The notes below the pieces were generated by a model, which made no database searches, had not been told where the DNA came from, and saw only the letters and a list, made by a program, of their open reading frames with translations. The position numbers and the translations under genes are program-made. This document shows, one piece after another, positions 56,671 through 64,000 of a stretch of 64,000 nucleotides of DNA (positions within the stretch are counted from its first letter, which is position 1; every line of letters begins with the position of its first letter). This DNA is from Sphingomonas sp. CROZ-RG-20F-R02-07 (GTDB lineage Bacteria > Pseudomonadota > Alphaproteobacteria > Sphingomonadales > Sphingomonadaceae), in the NCBI RefSeq assembly GCF_022662335.1, contig NZ_JAKNQJ010000001.1, positions 248,001 to 312,000 of the forward strand, written 5' to 3'.

Positions 56671-59600
56671 CACATCGGAATGTCGTCATCCGGGTCGCCG
56701 TAGGGTGAGGGCGGCGGTCCGGTGCCCGGCGCATCGTCGTCGTCGTCGGCGGCGCCGAGATCGAGCGGCTTGCCCTCGTGATCGACAAAGTCGCTGACAG
56801 CCTTCACCAAGCGGAGCTTGAGCCAGTACATCCCGCTCGCCTTGTGCTTGGTGTAGCCCTTCTCCATCATCGCGTTGGAGAAGCCCTTCTGCTTCCATTC
56901 ACGCTCGCCAACCGCCGCGCACCAGGCGACGAACACCTCGTAGAGCTTGGAGGACTGGACGCTGCTGTCCTCCTCGGTCACGGTGCAGAGGCGCAGGAAG
57001 CGGGCCAGCGGATCGCTGGCGTCCCGGTATGCTTGCGTGTCCGCCGTCACCGCAGCGGGTTCGACCAGGCCGTTGGCGAGATAGTCGAGCAGCCCTTCCA
57101 CCAACCGGTTGAACACGCCGGCCGTTTCCTGAGCCTTGATCTTGTTCAGCAGGTCCGGGTCTTTCTTCGGGCTGCCATCCGGGTTGAATTCGAGGTCGAT
57201 GTTCTTCAACCACGACACGAGCTTCATGCGGCTCCAGATGCCTTCGTCGGTATCCGGGATCTCGGGCTTACTGTTGCCGCCGATGATCAGCTTGAACTGC
57301 GGCGTCAGATCGAAGAACCCGCGGTGAAGTGCGCGGGTGGGAACCGGCTCGCCACCCGTCACGAACTTGATCAGCGCCGAATTGAGTTTGGCGCCGCGTT
57401 CCGGTTCCGACGCGCGGAGCATGCGGATGCCGCCGAGGCGCGCCATGTCCGGTGAGGCTTGGTCGCCGCGTTTCTTGATGCCTTGGTCGAGGAAGGTCTC
57501 GATGAGCGTCGTGCCGCTATAGTCGCCGAGCGCATGGCACCACGCGTCGATTGTCGTCGACTTGCCGTTGCGCCCGCGACCGTACCAGAACCAGAGCTTG
57601 TGCTCGACGGTCAGACCAGTCGCGCCATAGCCGCCCACCTGGTGCAGGTAGCGGCGCATGCCGGCATCCGGCTGCGCCCATTCGAGCATGCCGTCATAGA
57701 GTGGCGCCTTGGCAGTCGGATCGTAGACGATTGGCGCGAGCTTCGTGTTGTAATCCGCGCGCCGATGCCCCGACAGCTCGACCTTGGAAGTGCGGGTGCC
57801 ATCGGCCGCGATGATCCGCTCGAAGCGCAGCGTGCCGTTCAGCACGCCGATCGCGAGCGGGTCGGTGTCGAATTGCTCGATCGGCACCGTCAGCCATCGC
57901 CGTGCAAGCGTCGCCACCGATGCCGGTTTGCCGGTAGTCTCCGACGCCCGGCCGAACGCCTTGACCATGTCGGACAGGCGGACGAAGCCTTTACCCTTCG
58001 GGATCCAGCGATCGAGCCCGTGCGGATTGTCGCTTTCGAGCTGAAGCTCTTTCTGATCCTTCATTAGCTCGAACTTGATGCCGGTATCGGCGATCGCGCG
58101 CGCCTGGTCCTGGAACCGACGCACGGTATCGAACACGGCCGCGATCACTTCGGCCGGCGGCGTTTTTTCGTCCTGGTCGAGCACCTTCCAGCGCCGATCA
58201 TCCCAACCGACCCATCCCTTGGCGGTCGTGAAACGATAGTTGTCGCCGTACCGATCGCGAAAACACTCAGCTATGCCGAAGTCTGTCAGAGGATACTGGA
58301 TGCACCGCAGGGTGAGCAGCATCTGTGACACGTCGAAACCGCGCGTAACGCCGTCTTCGATCGCGCGATCAACGTCGGCGTGCTGAACGTCGGCAATTGC
58401 CTCATAAACATTCCAGAGCGCTTCCTTCGCTGCGGCTTGTTCGACCAGCCCGGCAGAGATCCGTTGTCCGATCGCGAAGGCAAGGCGGGTGATGCCGTCT
58501 TTGCTAAGCTCGACATGTTGGATTCGACGGCTTAGCCAGCCCGCGGCCATTCCCTTCAGCCGCGCGCGCTCGTCCCCCTTCAGCGAGGCGATATCATCCA
58601 CCCTCCCATCGTGGGAAGATCGCTGAACTTGGCTGTCGCCAAGTGGTCGGCGCCGCGTGGGAGGGTCGCCTACGTCGACCGCTTGCGCCTCGTAGGCTGC
58701 GGGAGGAGGCGAGGGACGATCGTCCGGAAGAGACTGGAAAGAGTGGCCGCTATCGCGCCCACGCGTGGTTCGAACGCCTACGGCGCTAAGGTCGCGTGGA
58801 CTGGCGTTCTCGAACCCGTTCTCGATCGCCGCCAGCGCCCCCGGCAAATCGGCGTTGTTCGGCATCGCGCGAACGACTGCCTCGAGCCCGGCGCGAACCA
58901 CCGACTCGCGCAGCGCCCCGGCCTGGACAAAGCCGCCGAGCTTGAGGGCGGCCTGATAGATCCCGTAGTTCCGCCCTCGGCCGTGACGGCCGCCGCCCTC
59001 AGGGGTCCGCTCCAGTTCGAGCAGCTCCTCGTCCAGCGCGCGCAGCGCGTAGCGGCGCTGCGCCTCGTCGGCGTCACCGTGCGCCATCGGGGCGGCCGGC
59101 GAGCGGGCGACGGACAGGTCGCGCGACCGCGCCGGCCTCTTCCGCTCGCGCAGGACCGCGACCAATTCGGGCGGTGCCGGCAGGACGGCCGCAGGATCGG
59201 TCCAGTCGCCGTGCAGCCAAGTGTAGGCACCCGGTCCCTTCTTACCGCCATCGTCGAGATCGCCGAGGCGGGCCGATGGGGGCGTGATGACGTAGCCGCC
59301 CTGGCCGCGGACATCGATGTGGCGCGGTAGCGCGCCGCTGTTCCCGATCGGCTCGCCTGCCGGCATCAAAAACCAGTGATGCTCACCGCCCGATGGTGTC
59401 AGCGAGACTAGGGTCGGGGGCAGCGCCACACCCATCTGAGCGAGGAGCGCGGCCTTCAGGCGCTCAACGGTCCACACATCCCGCGTGACTTCGCCGGTTT
59501 CGGCATCGACCAACTCGTCGACACGCGGATCGAAGTCGACGTGCAGCAGGCCGCCGTCACCTGAGTGGAGTCCGATCTGTGCCCGCGGCCACTTGCGCCA

Positions 59601-59801
59601 CCACGCCTCGATCTGGCGCTCGTCGCACGTCGCCTTGTGCAGGCCGCCCGTGTTCGGGATGGCCTTGCCCTCGGCATCCTTGTCGCCGCCCACGAGCGGG
59701 CGCCCGTTCTTCTCGTTGCACGGGAAGACCGGCCAGCCACGGCGAGCGAAATCGAGCGCCGCCTGCCCGATGGGCGACAGCGACGGTGGATTGGCGGACA
59801 C
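56670..59801 (-). CDS. bifunctional primase-polymerase / SF3 helicase
   Basis: The roughly 1043-residue replication protein has an N-terminal archaeo-eukaryotic primase (PrimPol) domain. Its metal motif is VDFD (D89, D91), SGGEHHWF carries the catalytic His, and VRGQGGYVITPPS follows. A linker leads to a P4/D5-type superfamily 3 helicase with Walker A GRGRNGKST near residue 740 and the conserved LIIGGNSKPEIPDTDEGIWS segment. It would prime and unwind at the phage origin. I prefer the GTG at 59801, preceded by AGGGGA, over the GTG at 59834. Confidence 0.92.
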   Translation of the reverse strand: MSANPPSLSPIGQAALDFARRGWPVFPCNEKNGRPLVGGDKDAEGKAIPNTGGLHKATCDERQIEAWWRKWPRAQIGLHSGDGGLLHVDFDPRVDELVDAETGEVTRDVWTVERLKAALLAQMGVALPPTLVSLTPSGGEHHWFLMPAGEPIGNSGALPRHIDVRGQGGYVITPPSARLGDLDDGGKKGPGAYTWLHGDWTDPAAVLPAPPELVAVLRERKRPARSRDLSVARSPAAPMAHGDADEAQRRYALRALDEELLELERTPEGGGRHGRGRNYGIYQAALKLGGFVQAGALRESVVRAGLEAVVRAMPNNADLPGALAAIENGFENASPRDLSAVGVRTTRGRDSGHSFQSLPDDRPSPPPAAYEAQAVDVGDPPTRRRPLGDSQVQRSSHDGRVDDIASLKGDERARLKGMAAGWLSRRIQHVELSKDGITRLAFAIGQRISAGLVEQAAAKEALWNVYEAIADVQHADVDRAIEDGVTRGFDVSQMLLTLRCIQYPLTDFGIAECFRDRYGDNYRFTTAKGWVGWDDRRWKVLDQDEKTPPAEVIAAVFDTVRRFQDQARAIADTGIKFELMKDQKELQLESDNPHGLDRWIPKGKGFVRLSDMVKAFGRASETTGKPASVATLARRWLTVPIEQFDTDPLAIGVLNGTLRFERIIAADGTRTSKVELSGHRRADYNTKLAPIVYDPTAKAPLYDGMLEWAQPDAGMRRYLHQVGGYGATGLTVEHKLWFWYGRGRNGKSTTIDAWCHALGDYSGTTLIETFLDQGIKKRGDQASPDMARLGGIRMLRASEPERGAKLNSALIKFVTGGEPVPTRALHRGFFDLTPQFKLIIGGNSKPEIPDTDEGIWSRMKLVSWLKNIDLEFNPDGSPKKDPDLLNKIKAQETAGVFNRLVEGLLDYLANGLVEPAAVTADTQAYRDASDPLARFLRLCTVTEEDSSVQSSKLYEVFVAWCAAVGEREWKQKGFSNAMMEKGYTKHKASGMYWLKLRLVKAVSDFVDHEGKPLDLGAADDDDDAPGTGPPPSPYGDPDDDIPM

Positions 59802-59919
59802 GATGATGATTCCCCTGGACGCGGTAATCGGCACTGAGATGGTGATGGGATGCTCGGGCCTCGACCCACCGACGAGGTACGGAACGGCGTGTCATCGCCG
59901 CACCCGAAGCTGGATCAGG

Positions 59920-60723
59920 TCACGCGAACAGCGCTCTGGCCTGGGCGAGCTTGTCCTCGGCCGCGACGGCGCGAGCCTCGGCCACCGCCGCACGCTCGTT
60001 GGCAGCCGCCAGCTCGGCCGTAAGGTCCGGCCTGCCTGCATGAGCCACGAGCCCATCGAAAACGGTGTACAGATCCGCGACGACGCTGGCGATCGTCGGC
60101 TCGCGCGGCGCGTCCTCGGCGACCGCCGGGATGGCAGGGGGCGCGGCTCGCGCCTGCCGCGACGCCATCAGCTCTTCCAGCATCTCCAGCACGACCCGGT
60201 TGTTCGGCGTGCCATCGGCCGTGCGTCGTTTGAGTTCGTCGACCAGCGGGCCGGTTGCGACGAAGGTGATGGACTTGGTTGTTCCCACGGGTTCCTCCCT
60301 AGGCGGCGTTGGCGCCGCGGTTGATGTTGGTGTTGACGCGACTTCCGGCTTGGCTGGCGCCAGTGCCGGCGGCGCAGGTTCGCGAGGCGGCTGGACCGAC
60401 TTGCCTCGGCCGAGAATGCTGGCGATCTTCGCAACGCCGGCATCCAGATCACGGTCGGCGCGCTTGACGCTGGGCGTGACGCGCAGCGCTGGCGTTCCCC
60501 CCGGCTTGCTTCGGCCGAGACTGATCGTTCGCGTGTCGCCGTAGCCCTTGATCGTGATGCGCCCGGCGTCGGCGAGATCGGCGAGCAGCGTGCGGGCCTG
60601 TTCGGTCGATTGAAACACAAAGCGATCGACGATCGCGGCATCGGTGGGCAGCGGCTCGCCCGCATCGAGACAGCGCTCGATCCAGTCGAACATGGCCATT
60701 TTGTTGAGGGACGAATGCGCCAT
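59920..60723 (-). CDS. wHTH and coiled-coil phage protein
   Basis: The 267-residue protein begins with a winged-helix-like unit (MFDWIERCLDAGEPLPTDAA then AIVDRFVFQSTEQARTLLAD and RITIKGYGDTRTISLG). A Pro/Ala-rich linker, a short ribbon-like helical unit (TKSITFVATGPLVDELKRRT) and a C-terminal coiled coil (ELAAANERAAVAEARAVAAE) follow. It lies between clamp and primase genes, suggesting a replication accessory or origin-binding protein. No family is certain. Confidence 0.65.
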   Translation of the reverse strand: MAHSSLNKMAMFDWIERCLDAGEPLPTDAAIVDRFVFQSTEQARTLLADLADAGRITIKGYGDTRTISLGRSKPGGTPALRVTPSVKRADRDLDAGVAKIASILGRGKSVQPPREPAPPALAPAKPEVASTPTSTAAPTPPREEPVGTTKSITFVATGPLVDELKRRTADGTPNNRVVLEMLEELMASRQARAAPPAIPAVAEDAPREPTIASVVADLYTVFDGLVAHAGRPDLTAELAAANERAAVAEARAVAAEDKLAQARALFA

Positions 60724-60726
60724 TGC

Positions 60727-61869
60727 TCAGACCCGCATCGGCATGACGACGAAGATCGCGCTGGCATCCTCGCGGTCGCGCCACAGTGTCGGCGCGGCAG
60801 CATCGGTGAACGTCGCCTCGATCTCTTGCGCGGTGAGGTGGCCGAGCACGTCTGCCAGAAAACGGGAATTGAACCCGATCGTCAGCGCCGGCCCCGCATA
60901 GTCGCAAGGCAGTTCCTCGACCGCCGTGCCGTTTTCGGGGCTCGTCACCGACATCGTCAGCACATCGCGATCGATCACGACCTTCACCGCGCGCGTCTTG
61001 TCGCTCGACACGGTCGTGACGCGCCCGATCGCGGCGAGCAGCGCCTCGCGATCCGCCTTGAGCAGCGACGCCTGCGACGAGGGCACCACGCGCGTGTAAT
61101 CGGGATAGGTGCCGTCGATCAGCTTGGCCTGGACGACCGTCTCGCCGATCTCGACGCGTATGCTCGTGGCCGACACGCGCACATCGATCGTCCCCTCGTA
61201 GCGGCCGAGAAGGGTGTTCAGCACCTTTACGACCTTGGTCGGGATGATGACGTCGGGAAGTGTCTGCGCGCCGTTCGGCAACGCCATGACGCCGCGCGCC
61301 AGGCGGTGTCCATCGGTCGCCGCGAAACGCAGATCGCCGCTTTCGGGGGCATGCACGAAGACGCCGCGCAGATAATACCGCGTTTCCTCCGTCGACTGGG
61401 CAAAGCCGACTGTCGACAGCGCGCCCGCCAACATGATGGCCGGCATCTCGAACTCCGCATCCCAATCCTTACGCGGCACGGTCGGGAAATCGTCGACGGG
61501 CAGGGTGGGAAGGGAAAAGCGCGACCGGCCGGCCGACACGGTCAGCTTGCCATCGGCATAGGCCAGCCGAACGCTCGCTTCGGCCGGCAGCTTGTCGGCA
61601 ATGCGCGCGAGAACGGCGGCCTCGACGGTCAGCGACATAGCGTCGGCGTCACCGCTCAGCCCGACGTGGCGCTCACCCCAGATCTCCAGGTCGGTTGCGA
61701 TCAGCGTCAGCGACGACGGCGTGACCGTCAGCAGGACATTGGACAGCACCGGGATGGTGTTGCGCGCCTCGACGACGCCCGACACGTCCTTCAACGCGGC
61801 ACGCAACAGCGGCGCGTCGATCTCGAACGAGCGCGCGGGTTCGCCCGGCTCGGCCTTCTTCTTCGTCAT
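60727..61869 (-). CDS. phage-encoded DNA polymerase III beta sliding clamp
   Basis: The 380-residue protein is a complete DnaN homologue with three clamp domains: FEIDAPLLRAALKDVSGVVE with IPVLSNVLLTV, FAATDGHRLARGVMAL in the middle, and a C-terminus ending IFVVMPMRV, matching the usual MPMR(L/V). The clamp encircles DNA and tethers polymerases. It probably recruits the host polymerase III to phage DNA, since no phage polymerase is seen. I chose the ATG at 61869 (TKKKAEPGEPARS); the upstream open frame is unconserved. Confidence 0.93.
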   Translation of the reverse strand: MTKKKAEPGEPARSFEIDAPLLRAALKDVSGVVEARNTIPVLSNVLLTVTPSSLTLIATDLEIWGERHVGLSGDADAMSLTVEAAVLARIADKLPAEASVRLAYADGKLTVSAGRSRFSLPTLPVDDFPTVPRKDWDAEFEMPAIMLAGALSTVGFAQSTEETRYYLRGVFVHAPESGDLRFAATDGHRLARGVMALPNGAQTLPDVIIPTKVVKVLNTLLGRYEGTIDVRVSATSIRVEIGETVVQAKLIDGTYPDYTRVVPSSQASLLKADREALLAAIGRVTTVSSDKTRAVKVVIDRDVLTMSVTSPENGTAVEELPCDYAGPALTIGFNSRFLADVLGHLTAQEIEATFTDAAAPTLWRDREDASAIFVVMPMRV

Positions 61870-61885
61870 GCGGTCCCTCCCAAGT

Positions 61886-62098
61886 TCAGCACGGGCCGAG
61901 CCCGATCTCGTTGGCGTAACCTTCCCAGTCGGCGAGATCGGCGCGCAGGCGCTCGATCCGCGCTGGAAGCCGTTTCCAGAGCCCGTCACGCCAGGCGGAT
62001 AGGCGGTCGTGTTCGACCTGCTCGGCAGCCGAGAGCGTCTGCCGGCGGTTGAGCTGCGCGAGCCGCGCCTCCCGCTGCTGACGCTCGCGCTTGCTCAC
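61886..62098 (-). CDS. small basic helical phage protein
   Basis: The 70-residue protein is Arg/Gln/Leu-rich and helical (SKRERQQREARLAQLNRRQT ... LPARIERLRADLADWEGYAN). The GTG at 62098 overlaps the previous stop (GTGA), and the gene ends 16 bases before the clamp gene. No family is recognised. It could be a nucleic-acid-binding or clamp-interacting peptide. Confidence 0.6.
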   Translation of the reverse strand: MSKRERQQREARLAQLNRRQTLSAAEQVEHDRLSAWRDGLWKRLPARIERLRADLADWEGYANEIGLGPC

Positions 62099-62676
62099 GC
62101 GGCGATCCCCGTGATCGCGCCGCTCGCGAGGATGATGATCCGACGATAGGTGGGCGCCGCGCATCCCTGCACGCGGATCAAATTGGCCGCCGCCATCGCC
62201 TGCAACCCGGCTTTGACAGCGCCTTCCGTCAGCCGCGCCTTGTCGGCGAGCTGCTTGTCGGTCGGGCAGGGGCGGCCATGCGATGCGAAGCGGCTGATGA
62301 CGGGCAGCAGCGCGTCGACGATCGCCGCCTCGTCATCGACCAGCACCGCGGTCGTCAGCGCGAGCTTCGGCCGCTCGGGACGGGGTTCGCAGACCAGATC
62401 CAGCGGCCGGCTGGTCCGCTGGACGAAATAATCCCATTCGTCGCGGTGCGCGGGATGGCGTGCGCGCGATGGCAGCACCATGCCGTGCGTGTAGAGCTTG
62501 CGGACCTGCGCGGCCCCCGGCGATCCTGCCGGAAGGCAGGTCCGCGTCGCGTAGATCAGCCGATCGCCATAGCCGGCGGCCTGGAGCCAAGCGAGGATCT
62601 GATCGGGCGATGCGACGATGCCGCGAGCGGCATCCACCGACGCCGACCGGGTGGTGACGGGGCCGGTGATGCTCAC
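62095..62676 (-). CDS. phage protein with C-terminal winged helix
   Basis: The 193-residue protein's C-terminal third (ISRFASHGRPCPTDKQLADK then ARLTEGAVKAGLQAMAAANLI and APTYRRIIIL) has helix-turn-helix plus wing features of a DNA-binding domain. The N-terminal part is unrecognised but contains DQILAWLQAAGYGDRLIYAT. GTG start at 62676 overlaps the preceding stop (GTGA). Probably a regulator of early genes. Confidence 0.65.
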   Translation of the reverse strand: MSITGPVTTRSASVDAARGIVASPDQILAWLQAAGYGDRLIYATRTCLPAGSPGAAQVRKLYTHGMVLPSRARHPAHRDEWDYFVQRTSRPLDLVCEPRPERPKLALTTAVLVDDEAAIVDALLPVISRFASHGRPCPTDKQLADKARLTEGAVKAGLQAMAAANLIRVQGCAAPTYRRIIILASGAITGIAA

Positions 62677-62966
62677 GCAGCCAGCTTCCCCGTCTCGGGC
62701 GCGATATCGAACCACCAGCCCTTCGCCGGGCGACCCCAAGACGCGATCATGACCGCCGACGAGGTGAACGCGTAGATCGAGAAGGCCAGATCCAGACCGG
62801 GCCGCACCTCACCCGCAATCAGGCGATCGGCCATGATCACGCCGCCGACACGCTGGACGAAGCGCCGATAGGTGCCGACAGGCTGCGCCACCATCCACGC
62901 CGCGAGGAGGCGTGCGCCTTCGTTCGGCACCACGGCCGGGAGGTGCATCTTAACGGTCGTCATCAT
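62673..62966 (-). CDS. small early phage protein, unrecognised
   Basis: The 97-residue protein is basic in the middle (VGTYRRFVQRVGGVIMADRL) and ends with an aromatic-rich part (GRPAKGWWFDIAPETGKLAA). No membrane segment or known motif is visible. GGGGGA lies just upstream, favouring the second of two adjacent ATGs (62963). It overlaps both neighbours slightly. Confidence 0.55.
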   Translation of the reverse strand: MMTTVKMHLPAVVPNEGARLLAAWMVAQPVGTYRRFVQRVGGVIMADRLIAGEVRPGLDLAFSIYAFTSSAVMIASWGRPAKGWWFDIAPETGKLAA

Positions 62967-63384
62967 CGTCCCCCAGTGCGGTCAGTTTCGAAGCAAGGTG
63001 GCGGGAGCGTCGGCGCAGGCTGGCGTCTTCCCGGTGATCGATCACCCCGTCAGCGCGCGCGTCGCAGATCTCCGCGATCAGCCCGACCGTTTCGACGGCC
63101 ACTTCGTCCCAGTTCGTCGAAGAGCGTTCGCGGTCGGCGAGGCGCTTGCCGGCGGGCTCGAACAGCAGGTCAATCGCTGCGGCCGGCAGGTGCGGCGCGA
63201 TCGCGAGCACGACGTGCAGCGGCATCGTCGCGCCGAGAGCGTATTCGCGAAGCGACGACGCCGGCACACACGAGGCCGCGGCGAGCGCGGCGCGCGTTGT
63301 GTGCAGCCCAGGTCCGACGAAACTATCGAACATCGTGGCCTGCCGAGCAGCGACTTTCCGCTGATAGTCGCACGGATCAGCCAT
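62950..63384 (-). CDS. early phage protein, possible CII-like regulator
   Basis: The 144-residue protein begins MADPCDYQRKVAARQATMFD and has a helix-turn-helix-like segment (TTRAALAAASCVPASSLREYA then LGATMPLHVVLAIAPHL) followed by an acidic tail ending DDDDDR. Its fold and position downstream of the Cro-like gene resemble phage CII-type activators, but this is only a structural impression. ATG at 63384 is chosen. Confidence 0.6.
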   Translation of the reverse strand: MADPCDYQRKVAARQATMFDSFVGPGLHTTRAALAAASCVPASSLREYALGATMPLHVVLAIAPHLPAAAIDLLFEPAGKRLADRERSSTNWDEVAVETVGLIAEICDARADGVIDHREDASLRRRSRHLASKLTALGDDDDDR

Positions 63385-63559
63385 GATGCCGCTCCGCAAC
63401 ATGGGTTACCTCGTCCAAATGGATGACAGGCAGCAGCACGATCGCACCGTTGATGGCTTCCGCTATGCGGTCACCAGCGCCATGCAGAACCTGGGCGAGC
63501 ATGTCGGCGACGATGGCGCGCACGGCGGCATCCTGGGCAGGGCTAAGAGCTTCGTTCAT
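63377..63559 (-). CDS. small early phage protein
   Basis: The 60-residue helical protein (NEALSPAQDAAVRAIVADML ... RIAEAINGAIVLLPVIHLDE) has no recognised domain. Its start overlaps the stop of the next-listed membrane protein gene (ATGA), and its stop lies inside the following gene's start, so it is part of the early operon. Confidence 0.55.
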   Translation of the reverse strand: MNEALSPAQDAAVRAIVADMLAQVLHGAGDRIAEAINGAIVLLPVIHLDEVTHVAERHHG

Positions 63560-63720
63560 CGGGCCGCTCCAGCGATGGTGTTGATCACGAGCGAGACGAC
63601 CAGCAGGTATGCGAGGCCGAGCATGAAGGCTGCCCAGGCCGGCACGCTGGCCGCCTGGACGGTGCTCGCCAGCACGGCGCCGATCGCGACGACGATGAGG
63701 AAGGTGGGGAGGGCGCGCAT
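63556..63720 (-). CDS. very small two-helix membrane protein
   Basis: This 54-residue protein has two hydrophobic segments, LPTFLIVVAIGAVLASTVQAA and WAAFMLGLAYLLVVSLVINTI, joined by a short turn. The ATG at 63720 directly follows the Cro-like stop (TAGATG), and its own stop overlaps the next start. Small early phage membrane proteins often act in superinfection exclusion or host inhibition; no family is recognised here. Confidence 0.6.
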   Translation of the reverse strand: MRALPTFLIVVAIGAVLASTVQAASVPAWAAFMLGLAYLLVVSLVINTIAGAAR

Positions 63721-63936
63721 CTATGCGGTCGCCTGCGGAACAACGGGGGCGGCCCAGGCTTGCATGGGCACAGCACCGTCCGTCACGGTTTCGATGCGTG
63801 CGGCGACGTCCAGCGTGGGGCGCATCAATCCTCGGCGGATCTTACTGACGACAGATCGGTCGCGAGCAATTAGAGCAGCCATGTCGGCATCGCCGACGTT
63901 GCGCTCCTTCATGTAGGTGTCGAGAGCTGTGATCAT
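63721..63936 (-). CDS. Cro/YdaS-like helix-turn-helix repressor
   Basis: The 71-residue protein contains a Cro-type HTH (YMKERNVGDADMAALIARDRSVVSKIRRG then LMRPTLDVAARIETVTDG) and little else. The ATG at 63936 is chosen. It is the first leftward early gene and lies just left of a candidate operator. A divergent CI-type repressor gene would be expected right of the window. Confidence 0.78.
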   Translation of the reverse strand: MITALDTYMKERNVGDADMAALIARDRSVVSKIRRGLMRPTLDVAARIETVTDGAVPMQAWAAPVVPQATA

Positions 63937-63946
63937 GTCCGCTATC

Positions 63947-63963
63947 TGTGCGCCACACGCACA
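63947..63963. promoter_or_regulatory. candidate Cro/CI operator
   Basis: TGTGCG-CCACA-CGCACA is a perfect 6-base dyad with a 5-base spacer, 11 bases before the Cro-like start codon. Position and symmetry fit a phage repressor operator. The window ends before further copies can be checked. Confidence 0.5.
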
Positions 63964-64000
63964 AAGGTCAAGACACATTCGTGCAGAATACGCTCACGAC

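Larger units (their letters stand above)
29098..64000. mobile_element. lambda-like siphovirus prophage, right end beyond window
   Basis: A continuous block of phage genes in standard siphovirus order fills this region. Early regulation and replication run from 64.0 to 56.0 kb, packaging and head from 55.6 to 48.3 kb, tail from 48.3 to 34.1 kb and lysis from 32.7 to 30.5 kb. Almost all genes read leftward with overlapping start and stop codons. The left edge coincides with a tRNA remnant. Structural genes look intact, so the prophage may be inducible. The integrase, repressor and right attachment site are not in the window. Confidence 0.96.

Noticed and set aside
29098..64000. Prophage integrase, transposase, IS element or CRISPR array
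   Set aside because: I looked for recombinase motifs, terminal inverted repeats and regularly spaced repeats and found none. The integrase probably lies right of the window.

Overview
The window looks like a high-GC alphaproteobacterial chromosome of the order Sphingomonadales (Sphingomonas-like). This rests on the pcm/tolC/popZ (DUF2497)/valS gene run, two TonB-dependent receptors, a Mg-type HemB, and prophage gene families typical of sphingomonads (DUF6441, DUF6362, Pam3-gp28-type holin). The assignment comes from reading the proteins, not from a database search.

Layout. (1) 1-4257 is accessory DNA: an ArsR-type regulator, a DEDDh exonuclease and three unrecognised proteins. It is followed by about 480 empty bases and a tRNA-Cys whose 3' end faces the accessory block, as expected for an island inserted at a tRNA. 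(2) 4740-21352 is core chromosome: an isoaspartyl-methyltransferase-like protein, a TolC-type outer-membrane channel, PopZ, ValRS (with an unusual low-GC patch), a MATE exporter, a diacylglycerol-kinase-family lipid kinase, HemB, a lipoprotein, tRNA-Arg, a large unrecognised exported protein, a TonB-dependent receptor and a SleB-type cell-wall hydrolase. (3) 21638-29026 is a same-strand, partly overlapping cluster: MFS transporter, metallophosphoesterase, ArsB-like permease, small DMT protein, TonB-dependent receptor and class A acid phosphatase. It could be a phosphate-ester or oxyanion acquisition system.

(4) From about 29.1 kb to the right edge lies a lambda-like siphovirus prophage whose far end is outside the window. 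Its left boundary is a 3' half of a tRNA gene (tRNA-Glu-like) left over from integration. Nearly all its genes read leftward. The early region (64.0 to 56.0 kb) holds a Cro-like repressor with a candidate operator, small regulators, a phage-encoded beta sliding clamp, a wHTH/coiled-coil protein, a PrimPol-helicase fusion and a DUF6362 protein. The late region (55.6 to 29.8 kb) holds terminase, gpW-like connector, portal, a protease-capsid fusion, capsid cement, head-tail and tail proteins, a G/GT tail-chaperone pair with a canonical slippery site, tape measure, tail tip, several tail-fibre proteins (one with an S74 self-cleaving chaperone domain), a large tailspike, and lysis genes (SAR endolysin, holin).

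(5) Inside the late region, 32.7-34.1 kb is a two-gene cassette on the opposite strand: a GT4 glycosyltransferase and a small low-GC membrane protein. It is the best candidate for a lysogenic-conversion function, possibly surface-polysaccharide modification that blocks reinfection. No integrase, transposase, IS element or CRISPR array was seen. The prophage integrase and CI-type repressor are expected just right of the window.
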